Shown here: positions 21,632 to 31,706 of the stretch, piece by piece
Layout: the number at the start of each line of letters is the position of its first letter
Position numbering within the stretch: the first letter of the stretch is position 1
DNA from: Limnanthes douglasii subsp. nivea
Lineage: Eukaryota; Streptophyta; Magnoliopsida; Brassicales; Limnanthaceae
Length of the DNA stretch: 64,000 nucleotides
NCBI GenBank assembly: GCA_036936605.1
Contig: JAUPFV010000001.1
Span: forward strand, 114,150,771 to 114,214,770
Reading direction: 5' to 3'
Notes under the pieces: model-generated
Database searches by the model: none
What the model was told of the DNA's origin: nothing
What the model saw: only the letters and a program-made list of their open reading frames with translations
Translations under genes and position numbers: made by a program

Positions 21632-21779
21632 AAGAAGTTAGATTCAAAAGGTCGATGAAGCTATATACGACTGTACACAAGCTGTTTTCTTTATTAGAAA
21701 CCCCTATCAACTACTCTGAAATCAAAATGAAGCTTCTTCCCTTATGCACAGACTCCCATGTGAATTTTTAACATCCGAA

Positions 21780-22200
21780 CCCATTATGGAAGAACAAAGA
21801 CTTTTTTATCTGGTTTCCGTTCAAACTTAACGAAGACCTAAATCCAAACAAGGCTACGCATCCGGGTATGTCTCCATCTGATTTAGTCATTGCACAAAAA
21901 GAATGCCAAGAACTTCTAAAACAAGGGCTCATTGAGCCCACCACATCAGAATGGGCTTCTCAAGCTTTTTATGTAGAAAAACGCTCTGAGAAGGCCAAGG
22001 AAAAAAAAATAGGCTCATCATCGATTATAAACCATGACCAAAATCTTTCAACCCATACTACATCATGCTTATTCTCAAAAAATGAGAAAGAACACCAAGT
22101 CTCGTTCGCCAATTCCATTCAATTATATAAGAGTATGGGATTATGCTATCTGAAAAAAAAAGCCAACTAGGAAGGTCTAGCATTGACTTCCTAGGCATGT
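21780..22200 (+). pseudogene. pararetroviral RT, catalytic core deleted
   Basis: The N-terminal fingers are visible (SPSDLVIAQKECQELLKQGL, then EPTTSEWASQAFYV), followed by a frameshifted KK..LIIDY-like stretch. The sequence then passes within about 150 bp to the region just after the palm (SSIDFLG-like, about 22165-22210). The segment that should hold the YxDD catalytic box, some hundreds of bp, is missing. The polymerase is therefore destroyed by an internal deletion in addition to point mutations. Confidence 0.7.
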
Positions 22201-22224
22201 AGTTTTCAAATGGAAAATAGCAAC

Positions 22225-22694
22225 CAGGGCCACACCTCGCTCAAGAACTTCAAAATTTCTCAGATGAAAACCTAACAACAAAGCAGATACAACATTTCCT
22301 GGGTATCTTCAACTACCTAAAATATTTTCTACCCCACACTTCCCGAGATACAAGCCAATTATAAAAAATGTTAAGAAAAATAGCGCCACCCTGGGGTCCA
22401 ACGCAAACAGAAGCAGTCAAAAATTTGAAAGAGGTAACTCAAAATCCTCCTTCCTTGAAGATCCCTGAAGAAGGAAAAAGGATTTTACAGACAGATGCAA
22501 GTGATGAATTTTGGGGAGTTATCTTACTAGAAGAATTGAAGGCAAAAACACTTTTGTGGACATGCAAGCGGACAATTCAAAGATTCCAAAAACACTATCA
22601 TACAATCTATAAAGAGACCATGACAGTCAAATACGGAATCAAGAAATTCGAGTTTCATCTACTCGACTATTATTTTTTTGGTGCAGCTCGATAA
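22225..22694 (+). pseudogene. pararetroviral RT connection and RNase H
   Basis: Visible pieces are QHFLGIFNYLKYFLP (RT C-terminal connection) and, in the frame 22368-22694, ILQTDASDEFWGVILLEE, the first catalytic Asp block of the Ty3/caulimovirid RNase H, then HYHTIYKETMTVKYGIKKFE with the catalytic Glu region. A stop after the connection and a frameshift before the end break it. RNase H would degrade the pregenomic RNA during replication. Confidence 0.75.
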
Positions 22695-23039
22695 TTCTTC
22701 ATTTCCAAAAGTTCTCGTATTTCGTAACAAGTCGCTCCCTGAGAAACAACTCCTCATACTAAAAGCATGGTTCTTAAAATACGACATATAAAAGGAGAAT
22801 GCAACTTGATACCAGACCTCCTGTCTCGACCTCCACCAGCAGTTCGGCTCATCACTTCGCCCTAACAATTCCCACTAATCTTCATGCTCCAACCTGTCCC
22901 GCAACAAAGACCGCCACAAACATCTATTAAAAATGGATTTTACCATAAGTTACAATCAACACTGCATTCGATTGTCAGTACTACGTAAAAAAATCATCTA
23001 TTTTATTGGATGATGAGGACATTCAAAGATACCAGGTAA

Positions 23040-23653
23040 TTTCCACTTGAAAGCATATTTTTTCCAAATCATCCTTACCTTACTATCTACCGGTTTACTC
23101 AGGATAAGAGACTTTATCCATCTCAATTGTGGTATCTTTGGTGCCTCGCGATAATGTACTATGCCGAGTAGCTTTTGAGGTAGAACTTATGTTAAAGAAT
23201 CTCCAGACATCATCTCGTTCCAATGATCTTCTCTGGACATTCTTAGAATGGTTTAACCCAATACAATGGTGGATAGATGAACTCAAAGAAGTCAAGTCAA
23301 TTGATGCGCAACACTGTCAAGAAACTGATGATCCTCCAGGGAGATGAGCAGTCGTTTACGGTTTCCACCGACCATACTTCCATCACCCAGAAACCAACCA
23401 GTTATGGTAAAAAGATGATACTAACATGTGGTGTGCTTTTCCTCCAATAACTATGTTAGACACATGTAGATGTCTAACACGACATCTTCAAGAAGACATG
23501 TTGATGCGTAACAATGGATTTATTGAAGAACTACACATTGAACATACGTCCCTTGGACCCATACATGACACTCGCGTGTTCCTTATCTTCACAAAAGAAT
23601 CAAATAGCAAGAACAATGAAAAATCCACTAGCAGCACAATGGAAGTAGATTGA
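23040..23653 (+). pseudogene. unidentified downstream pararetroviral frame
   Basis: Two frames (23129-23347 and 23426-23653), separated by stops, lie between RNase H and the promoter. Visible phrases are LVPRDNVLCRVAFEVELMLK, LEWFNPIQWWIDELKE and MWCAFPPITMLDTCR. I do not recognise the family. A second frame downstream of the polyprotein is known in some caulimovirid genera (for example florendoviruses); whether this is its homologue is inference. It could also encode a transactivator-like protein, for which I see no motif. Confidence 0.4.
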
Positions 23654-24077
23654 GCAGGACCGTCAAAATTAGAGCCCGATCCAATAATACATTTGGAAAG
23701 GCCAAACCTATCAGAAGAAAGAAAATCCAGCCCATCAATCATGGAAATCAAGGGACCTATTGGAAGCAATATAAGCTGAATTTGAAGAACTAGAAAAGGC
23801 CAAAAATATCCAAGGCCCAAGCCCAATGAACTTCTCTTATAAAGACAACCATGGGCTTGGTAAATTTGAGTGGGCCTGAAAATGACTTTTTACAAAATCA
23901 TAAGTCAACAAAAATAAGAGGGACCCACTAAAAGTTTGTCTTTTATGCATGTAATTTTGTAATATTCTGCATGTCTGTTTTTGTAAGGAGTCACCACGTG
24001 GCTCTCCCCTTGTCCAAGTGTCTGTAATATAGAGAATAAGGACAAGACTTGTGATCTTATCCTAGTAACCTCCTCTC

Positions 24078-24085
24078 TATATAAA
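24078..24085 (+). promoter_or_regulatory. pregenomic-RNA promoter TATA box
   Basis: TATATAAA within 'tcctctctatataaagaggc', in the intergenic region after the last frame and about 460 bp before the primer-binding site. This is the position of the 35S-type promoter of caulimovirids. A 'ccacgtgg' G-box-like element lies about 85 bp upstream. Confidence 0.75.
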
Positions 24086-24140
24086 GAGGCAGCCTACACT
24101 CTCTAAGGATCACAATCACAAAAACATATTTACTACTTTT

Positions 24141-24146
24141 AATAAA
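24141..24146 (+). terminator. pararetroviral polyadenylation signal
   Basis: AATAAA about 60 nt downstream of the TATA box, consistent with a terminally redundant pregenomic RNA whose short R region carries the signal. Confidence 0.55.
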
Positions 24147-24537
24147 ATGTCTCTCTTCTAAACTCTAGTGCTTCTCTCTCAAAACTCTTAATCTCTCTGT
24201 ATGGATTCTCCTCCTTCTTCTTGAAAAATATGTGTTCTTTAGATCCTACGGTTCCGAACCTTTGATTTCTTACCTAGGATCATTGTGTTATACAATAGAA
24301 GCTAAACGTGGACCCATATATGGCTGAAGCAGCCTCCCGTGGTCCAAAAACTTGAGTATAACATAATGATTCTAAGTCTGAAACTGAAAGAATCATCGAA
24401 ACCCCTCGTATAGGTCTCGAGGTTCCGCTTGGTTTTGTATATTGCACTGGAAACCATAAACAATATCTGTGATGGTAAAGTGTGTCGATATGCATCGACC
24501 TCTGGAGAACTCAGTCTTATACTATTACCTAACTTAG

Positions 24538-24551
24538 TGGTATCAGTGCCA
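24538..24551 (+). other. initiator-Met tRNA primer-binding site
   Basis: TGGTATCAGTGCCA differs at one central position from the canonical caulimovirid site TGGTATCAGAGC. It marks minus-strand DNA start and the conventional genome origin. The left end of the integrated copy begins just inside the equivalent site. Confidence 0.8.
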
Positions 24552-24626
24552 CTACGAAAATAATTTTCGAAGAAGGGTAAGAAATACAGAAAAAATATAG
24601 GTGACCAAGAGAGAGTAGCCCACACA
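24546..24626 (+). repeat. right 81-bp terminal direct repeat of the pararetrovirus
   Basis: Partner of 18125-18205. Its presence means the integrated molecule is slightly longer than one genome, as expected for integration of a terminally redundant or tandem form. Confidence 0.85.
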
Positions 24627-24848
24627 TAACTAATTTTTTTTATAATATTATAATATATAATTAATTATTAAAGTTATAATTTTAAAATTAAAATTATATA
24701 TAAATATATATTTATTTCTACATTGTATTGACCGTCTAGTTACATTTATATATTATATAAATAAGATAGTATTTAGACAATAATAAAGCATTTACTTATT
24801 CGTTTATTTGAGTAAGTTTGAGTAGCCATTTATTTAAACAATACTAAT

Positions 24849-25228
24849 TGATGAGTTCAAATTATCCAGTCACAACTCATTGTGTTATCCAGACAAGGGC
24901 AATTCAGACATAAACTTTCTATTGAACTATCCGGACAGGACAAAAGTAAAGAAACACCTAAACATATTTTGACTAAGCTATGTGCTAATTAGTTTAATAA
25001 TTAAATGGGTCCTTAAACTTGACCCGGTTTCATAACTTGACCCAAAATCTAATGGGTCCTTAATTAAGGGTATAAATACCCCAACTACTTTCATTAATGA
25101 GGCTAATGAACATTTAATGCAACCAGGCTGCTCAAATCTCTCACTACTTTATATCAAAACACTTAATACTCTATTTACTTTCAAAAACACTTTACAAAAT
25201 TACCCTTAGCTCAAAATAAATCACACCA
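24849..25228 (+). repeat. 5' LTR of element A
   Basis: TGATGAGTTC...TCACACCA, 380 bp. The promoter has the near-palindromic TATA box GGGTATAAATACCCC (about 25068-25082). Confidence 0.95.
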
Positions 25229-25231
25229 AAT

Positions 25232-25249
25232 TGGCGATCACAGTGGGAG
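25232..25249 (+). other. primer-binding site of element A
   Basis: TGGCGATCACAGTGGGAG, 3 bp after the LTR. In B the site is TGGCGACCACAGTGGGAG, which complements the 3' end of a plant tRNA-Arg (…CTCCCACTGTGGTCGCCA, from general knowledge); A has one substitution. tRNA-Arg priming is typical of the Tat/Ogre group. Confidence 0.75.
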
Positions 25250-25299
25250 AAGACGGTGTCTTAATCTTGCATTCAAAACCAATAAAAAAACGTGTTTGG

Positions 25300-27559
25300 A
25301 TGGATCGGAACGAGCAAGCAATTCCACCACCTATGGTGGAGGTGGTTGGGTAAAACAATGAATACACCACCGAGGAACGAAATAAGTTGAAAACAGAAAT
25401 AAAAGCGTTGAGAGCCATTAAAAAAACAGAAATGGGTTTAAAAGAGAAGTCAAAGGTGTCAGCCATCCATCATACTAACAATCCTAGGGAGAATGATCCA
25501 TCAGCAAAGACTCATTTAAGTACAAAAAAGACCCATGTCAGTTTTAAAAAGTCTCACCGGTCTAAGCCGGTGGAAAGCTCAGATTCTGAGTCCTTTAGTA
25601 GCTCTTTGAACGAGGTTGAGCTTGAAGATTATTTGTCAAAGAAGTGATGAAGGAAGGTTAAGGAAGAAACATAAACTAGTTAAAAATATTCAAGAAAGAG
25701 AGATATGCATGGGAGACTTAAAAGCCATTTGGGCAAAGGGTCATCTCACAGCCATAGTCACAAGTATGTGGATCAGCTGTTGATCGATCCTTTTATCTTC
25801 CATGATGAATCAGATATTTTTGCAACACCTAATGAAGACATAGTCTTCAGTCATAGTAGGAATTGGAGACAGTCACCATTGTCTACTAAGATATTATCCA
25901 GAAACCTACCCAAAAGGTTTGACAAATGGAGAAATATGATGGGTGTAAAGATCCGGACAATCATCTGGAGCCGTTTAAAAACTTCATGATGAATTTTGAT
26001 GATGATGACAAACTTCTGTGTAGAGCCTTCTCCTAATCTATTACGAGGAGTGCTCTCAAATGGTACAACAGTTTACCCAGGGATGTATCAGAAACTTTGA
26101 TACATTATGGGTTGCCTTCTGAAGGTAGTTTGTGGGAAGTAAAAACGTAAATGGTAATGGAGATACTATCATCCATTGTGCCCAAGATCCAAATGAGTCC
26201 TTAAAATACTATATAATTCGGTTTGTAAATACTAATAATGGGTTAGCAGATTGCTTCGAACAAGTGACAATTGCTTCCTTAAGGAAAGGGTTGAATCATG
26301 GGAATTTGGCTGATTCGGTGATCAGGAAGAAGGCCATGACCTGGGGTGGCTTGCTAAACCAGGTGGGAAAGCAGATCAATATGGATGAAACCAAGAAAAC
26401 AAGGGTGCACCGTCAGGTGAGGTCCGCCCTGACAGCTCAAAACCAAAACCAGACCGGATACAAGGCTAAAGAAACCAGACAAGGGTCCAACAGGGCCAAA
26501 CAGACTAAATCTAATCCCCATTCAGCTTAGAGTCAGTAATCAAGGAGTAAAAGAGGTCATTGGGTTCAATCGGAGTGGTTTGCAGAATTAAAAGAAAGTG
26601 TGGCTACCATTTATGACAAGACTAAATATGAGGTCCATTTCCGGAAAACAGCAACATTGCAATCTACTAGAGAAATTCGTAATACTTGTTTTTGCCAATA
26701 TCATCATGATATTGGCCATAATACCCAAGACTGTATCGCTTTGAAACAGGAAGTGCATAATCTCATTGAAAGAGGCAAGCTGAGTGCTTATGTCAAAAGA
26801 AGAAGTGGAAACGGGCTTGACAATGCTCATCGAACAGGACCTACGAATAATGCAGGAACATCTGCTTCGAAGGGGGCAATAGTGATCCTTGAAAGCTTTG
26901 ATGTGGATTCAGAATATCTAAAGCCCGATCCAACTCGGAATAAAGTGGGGGTCATAACAGAACAGGCCAAGACGGTGTCCGGACTCATTAGTTTTTTTGA
27001 GTCACTTACCATATTCGGAGGGGACACCATGATGGCACCCACTCCTTCATCAATGAAGAGGTATGTTCATAGTCTAGCTACTCAATTGGAAGGGGGCATG
27101 TCTTCTTACCAGTCCCAGACCCCTGTTCTGTTTATAGTATTTGATGAGGATGATTTAAGAAACATTGATGGGCCTCATGAGGATGCAGTGGTGATAGGAG
27201 CATCTATTGGGGGCAATGATATCAGACGAATTTTGATTGACACTGGCAGTTCAACAAACATTCTCTTTTTGAGTTCTAACAAGAAGATGAAAAATCCGGG
27301 CGTTATTCAACGGTCAAATAGAACCATTGTGGGCTTCACAGGGAGTTTTGCAGATGTAATCGGGGAATTTGAAGAAGAGGTGCTGTTGTGCAAGGGGCCT
27401 TTTAAAAAGCTGGTCAGAGTGTTATTCGTTGTGGTAGACTGCCCCACATACTACAATAAAATCTTTGGGAGGTCTTGGCTCTCTAGAATGCATGTTGTGG
27501 CCTCAACAGTCCACCAATGTTTGAAGTATACGGTTCAAGGACAAGTGGCAGTTGTCTAG
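25300..27559 (+). pseudogene. element A gag and protease (frameshifted)
   Basis: Coding remnants in two frames: N-terminal coiled coil and Ser/Lys-rich part (25387-25989), Gag core (26132-26530, with GDTIIHCAQDPNESLKYY and LNQVGKQINMDETKK), and the zinc-like motif plus protease (26600-27559: CFCQYHHDIGHNTQDC, then LIDTGSSTNILFL). At least two frameshifts and several stops separate them from the intact homologue in element C. Gag would form the particle; the protease (DTGSS) would cleave the polyprotein. A TAG at 27557-27559 precedes the conserved TAG at 27641. Confidence 0.88.
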
Positions 27560-27640
27560 AGTAGCCAAAAGATAACAAGGGAGTGCTATGCAACTGCACT
27601 TGCTCCTAAAACTTTAGGAGCAGTCCGGGTTAATGAAGAT

Positions 27641-27643
27641 TAG
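27641..27643 (+). promoter_or_regulatory. conserved in-frame UAG between protease and RT (A)
   Basis: TAG followed by CAG TTA, which exactly fits the readthrough consensus UAG-CARYYA known from tobamoviruses. It lies in the same frame as gag-protease and RT and at the same alignment position as the UAG of B (53039) and C (63530). Confidence 0.6.
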
Positions 27644-28016
27644 CAGTTATTAGGGCCTTCTGGGGGTGAGGGTGAAATTGATGACCCATAAGAGGCCCCT
27701 GGTGTTTTAATACCGGTTGAAAAAGTTGAAACCCACTCTCTGGCAGAAGGTAGAAGTGTTAAGATTGGCTCCAAGATGGCGCCAGAGTTGAAAAAAAAAT
27801 TGTTGTCCTTTTTAGCAGATAACCAACATGTTTTTGCTTGGTGCAATGCTGATGTGACCAGAGTGCCTGCAAGTGTTATATCACATAAGTTGTCCATCTG
27901 AAGTGATGTTGCACCTATTGTGCAGAAAAAGAGAGCTTTCTCTAAGTATAAAGCTGATGTAATAGTTCAAGAAGTCGATCGACTTACCAAGATAGGGCAC
28001 ATAAAGGAGTCTCAGT

Positions 28017-28618
28017 TAGAGCTGTTATCGGTCCGGTTTGGTCCGGGTTTTGACAAAACCGGACCGAACCGTTAATTTTGTCGGTTCGGACCGAACCTAA
28101 CCGACAAGATTTCGATTCTCCGAATTGGAACCGAACCGAAACCGTTAAGAATCGGTTCGGTTCGGTCCGGTTCGGTTCGTCGGACCGACAATAAAAAAAT
28201 ATTATAACTAGTAGAAGGCTAAAACTTGGAAGACCATACGGTTATTCCTCTGAGCCTTTTGAGATAATTGGTGTGGTTTCTGTTCTTTTATATAGCATCA
28301 GTGGTTTTGTTTCCTTTTTTACCTAAGCGATGTGGGATTCATAAACTACTTCAAATTCTATTTGTCTAAAATTAATAGACACGTCTTTGTCTTTATCTTT
28401 TTGTTACCTTTACAACTACAAAACAATATAAATTACAACACAATTTAATGTATATCTACGTCTTTGTGGCCCATAAAGTGAATCAATATATTACAACATA
28501 ATTTAATTTTGATTTAAAAAATAATCAACATAGTATATCAGATATTCAGACGAAATCAGGTTTGTTTCTTGTTTGTGTATTCTTATATAAATACTCTTTA
28601 TATATATAAAGACATATA

Positions 28619-28670
<52 letters not shown>

Positions 28671-28869
28671 TAGTTTTTTATGTATCGGTTTCTAATCGGT
28701 TTATCGGTTTGGTTTCTTACTGGTTTTACTATTTCGGTTCCTTATCGGTTTCGGTTTTTAAAATGGAACCACGAACCGGACCGTTAAGATTCGGTCCGGT
28801 TCTCGGTCCGGTCCTTACCGGTTCGGTTCCGGTCCGGTTCGCGGTTCTGAGGAACCATTAACAGCCCTA
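28017..28869. mobile_element. non-autonomous hAT element inside element A
   Basis: An 853-bp insertion flanked by the 8-bp duplication GTCTCAGT (28009-28016, 28870-28877). Ends are TAGAGCTGTTATCGG and, inverted, TAGGGCTGTTAATGG, fitting the hAT terminal consensus TAGGGCTGT. Subterminal arms are rich in CGGTTCGGTCCGG-type repeats, inverted between the two ends (28030-28190 and 28680-28850). No transposase. Removing it and one duplication restores alignment with the RT of B (…KESQ-YPLWTANP). Confidence 0.92.
28622..28669. repeat. (TA)n microsatellite
   Basis: About 24 TA units inside the hAT element. Confidence 0.95.
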
Positions 28870-30639
28870 GTCTCAGTATCCTTTATGGACTGCCAATCCG
28901 ATGTTAGTCAAGAAAAATAATGAGAAATCGTGTATGTGTATCAATTTTACTGACCTCAACAGATCTTGCCCAAAATATCTTTATCCTGTCCCCCAGATAG
29001 ATCAGTTGGTGGACTCAAAATCTGAAAACAAGTTGTTGTCCTTCATGGATGCCTTCTCTGGGTACAACCAGATACAGGTGGATCCGAAGGACCAGGATCA
29101 CACTACCTTTGTTACAGACAAGGGTCTCCATTGCTACAGGGTGATGCCTTTTGGGTTGAAGAATGTTGGGGATACTTATCATAGGTTGGTGAACAAAACA
29201 TTTGCTAATCAGATCGGAAAAAACATGGAGTTGTACATCAATGATATGATGGTTAAAAGCTTAGAAGAGGAGTCACACATAACTGACCTTCAAGAAACTT
29301 TTGCCAATTTGACAAAAGTAAATTTAAAGTTGAATCCAGAAAAATATGTCTTTGGGGTGCGGTCCGGGAAATTCTTGGGTTATGTAATAACTGAGAAAGA
29401 GATACAGCCCGATCCGGATCAGCTTGACGCCCTGTTAGAAATGGATCCCCCTCGAACTATTAAATAAGTCCCTAGGCTAACAGGAAGATTGACTGCCTTG
29501 AATCGTTTTATTTCAACGTCTTCAGATAAGTGTGCTCCGTTTTTTCAGACTTTGAAAAGTGCTAAAGATTTCAACTGATCTCCATAATGCATCCAAGCTT
29601 TTGATGAAATAAAGAAACACTTGTCTTCACCAAAAACCCTTTTCAGGCCCGTACAAGGTGAAACACTTTATGTATACTTGGTTGTGTCAGAATATGCTTA
29701 AAGTGCAGTGTTGGTAAGAGAAGTGGAAAATTACCCTCGTCTGGTGTACTACATCAACAAGAGTCTGATAGATGCTTAGAAGAGGTACCTGAAGCTTGAA
29801 AAGCTGGCACTAGATTTAGTGACAGCAGCAAGGAAAATGAGGCCTTATTTTCAGTCTTATTTCATCATTGTTCGAACATCTTTTCCATTAAATAATGTTC
29901 TTCAGAAAGCAGATATATCAAGCAGGATGACCAAATGGTCAGTAGAGTTGGGTGATTATAACATTGATTGCGCCCCACGAGCTGCCATCGAAGCTCAATC
30001 TATTGCTGATTTTCGGGTAGAATTCCATGCAGATAGGAGTTCTAAACAAGCTTTAGAAGCGAAAACTAAAAAAGAATGGGTAGTCTGGCCTGATGGTGGA
30101 TCAAGCACAATGGATTGCGGGGATGGAATTTTCCTGACCTCTTCGTATGGTGATAAACTATACCAGGCTATATGCTTTGGGTTCAGGGCCTCTAACAATG
30201 AGTCTGAATATGAAACAGCTATAGCTGGTCTTAAATTAGCTTTCCTATGTGGGGCTAAAAGAGTTAGGTTGATGAGTGATTCACAGATTCTTATCCACCA
30301 TGTTCATGGTCAATCTGAGGCCAAGAAGGAACAACTGATCAAATACTTATTCATCCTTAAAGAGGTGGCAGCCAACTTCAAGAATGTTTGCTATGAGCAT
30401 ATTCCTAGATCAGAAAATACGTTGGCAGATTTCTTGGAAACCAATAGCATATTCTGATTCATACCCTTGGATTCGCATAAAAAAAATCCGTATCCATACA
30501 ATCAAATCAGAACAAGGAAGAGGAGGAAAGCTTAAGTATACAAGTAGTTCAATCTAAAGATTGGAGATTTCCCCTTCTTCAATACATTTCTGATGGGGTT
30601 TTGCCTCCGGATAAAGCTATGGCAAGAAAAATTAAACAC

Positions 30640-31215
30640 AAGGCTCGGGGTTTTTTTTTATCATAAGAGAGGTTCTATATAAAAAATCCTTCAGCGGACC
30701 TCTCCTGCGCTGTTTGGGGGTTGAAGAATCCCAAACCGTTTTATCTAAACTACGTGAGGAAGAAGGATCAGCACATTGTGGCTACAGGGCACTAACCCGG
30801 AGGGTTTTGTTGGCTGGATACTATTGACTATCCATAATGGCAGATGCTAGAGAAATGGTGAAAAGTGTGATCCATGTCAAAGGTACGGTAACGAAATTCA
30901 TGTGTCGACAGTGCCTATAAAGTCTATTTCTGAGCCATTACCATTTGCTCGTTGGGGATTGGATTTAGTTGGGCCTCTACCAATGACATCCAGAGGATGC
31001 AGGAGTATTATTGTAGCTATTGATTACTTCTCAAAGTGGATAGAGGCAGCTCCTCTGGCAGGAACCACTTCGAAAGCTGTCATAAAGTTGATCTTATCTA
31101 ATATATGTTGCAGATTTGGGATTCCTCAGAAGATTACCACATATAACGGGCCACAATTTGATAACAAGGATATGTAGAATTTATGTGCTTCCAGGGGCAT
31201 TCAGCATTACTATTT
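30640..31215 (+). pseudogene. element A integrase, 3'-deleted
   Basis: The region shows the zinc-binding part in broken frames (about 30740-30900) and the core in the frame 30902-31177: WGLDLVGPLPMTSRG with the first catalytic Asp kept, VAIDYFSKWIEAAPLAG, and TTYNGPQFDN, where the second catalytic Asp is Tyr. After IQHY (about 31207) the sequence jumps directly to the spacer equivalent to B 56365, so the C-terminal half of the core with the catalytic Glu and the C-terminal domain, roughly 0.6 kb, is deleted. The enzyme would insert cDNA; this copy cannot. Confidence 0.88.
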
Positions 31216-31706
31216 CCTACCATGGTGGCGCAGGGAGGTTTTAATGAGGTTTCTGGTTTTCTCATTCAATAAAATATGATGGCTTCTTAAAACATCCTAT
31301 CTGGTTTAACTACAATTCTATTCAAGTACAAGTTTTTGATTTAACACTTTGGATCTTTGATAGATCAGATTAACCTGGTTGAGCGATGACCATTAAATAC
31401 ATGTCATCGGAGATATTAAACACTCTCACTTCAATATTTTTGAAATAATTGGGGCTATTTAAACATTAGCCATTAAAATAAAAAGGAAAGAAAGTATTGA
31501 ACAAAGCAAGATTTGATAAATAAACCTATCAGGACGGAAACCGGATAACATTACCAAATTACGAAATATGCCTTGGCCATCCAAGGACTTTAAGTATTTT
31601 AAAAGACTTATCCGGACTCAAAACCGGATAACATTACAAAAATACCTTGGCCATCCAAGGACTTTAGTAGTTCAGAAAAGTAAGAAAACAAAAAATGTTT
31701 AGAACC
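31216..31706. other. element A spacer between pol and antisense gene
   Basis: Non-coding. Contains a repeated phrase 'ccttggccatccaaggacttta' at about 31570 and 31640, also present in B (56660, 56750). It may hold the 3' ends of the two convergent transcripts. Confidence 0.55.

Larger units (their letters stand above)
18125..24626 (+). mobile_element. endogenous pararetrovirus (Caulimoviridae), decayed
   Basis: One genome-length copy bounded by 81-bp direct repeats. It holds, in order on the plus strand, a non-coding leader, a movement-protein-like region, a charged/coiled-coil region, coat protein with a CCHC-like zinc motif, aspartic protease, reverse transcriptase, RNase H, a further unidentified frame, a TATA-box promoter, a poly-A signal and an initiator-Met tRNA primer-binding site. 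This is the caulimovirid gene order. The downstream extra frame after RNase H and the single-polyprotein arrangement suggest a florendovirus- or petuvirus-like genus, but genus assignment is inference. Many stops and frameshifts, and loss of the RT catalytic core, show an old inactive copy. Confidence 0.85.
27644..30480 (+). pseudogene. element A RT, RNase H and archaeal-type RNase H
   Basis: The RT is split by the hAT insertion at 28017-28869. The remaining RT frame (28901-29467) has FMDAFSGYNQIQVDPKDQ and the catalytic box mutated to YINDMM (first Asp to Asn). The Ty3-type RNase H (about 29470-29990) is frameshifted. The second, archaeal-type RNase H (about 30080-30440) reads DGGSSTMDCGDGIFLTS, CFGFRASNNESEYETAIAGL and LMSDSQILIHH. 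Dual RNase H is the hallmark of Tat-lineage elements. The catalytic change and indels make it inactive. Confidence 0.9.

Noticed and set aside
27557..27559. First TAG after the protease of A as the conserved readthrough stop
   Set aside because: B has TGA and C has a sense codon (CGG) at this position, so it is a private mutation; the shared UAG is 84 nt downstream.
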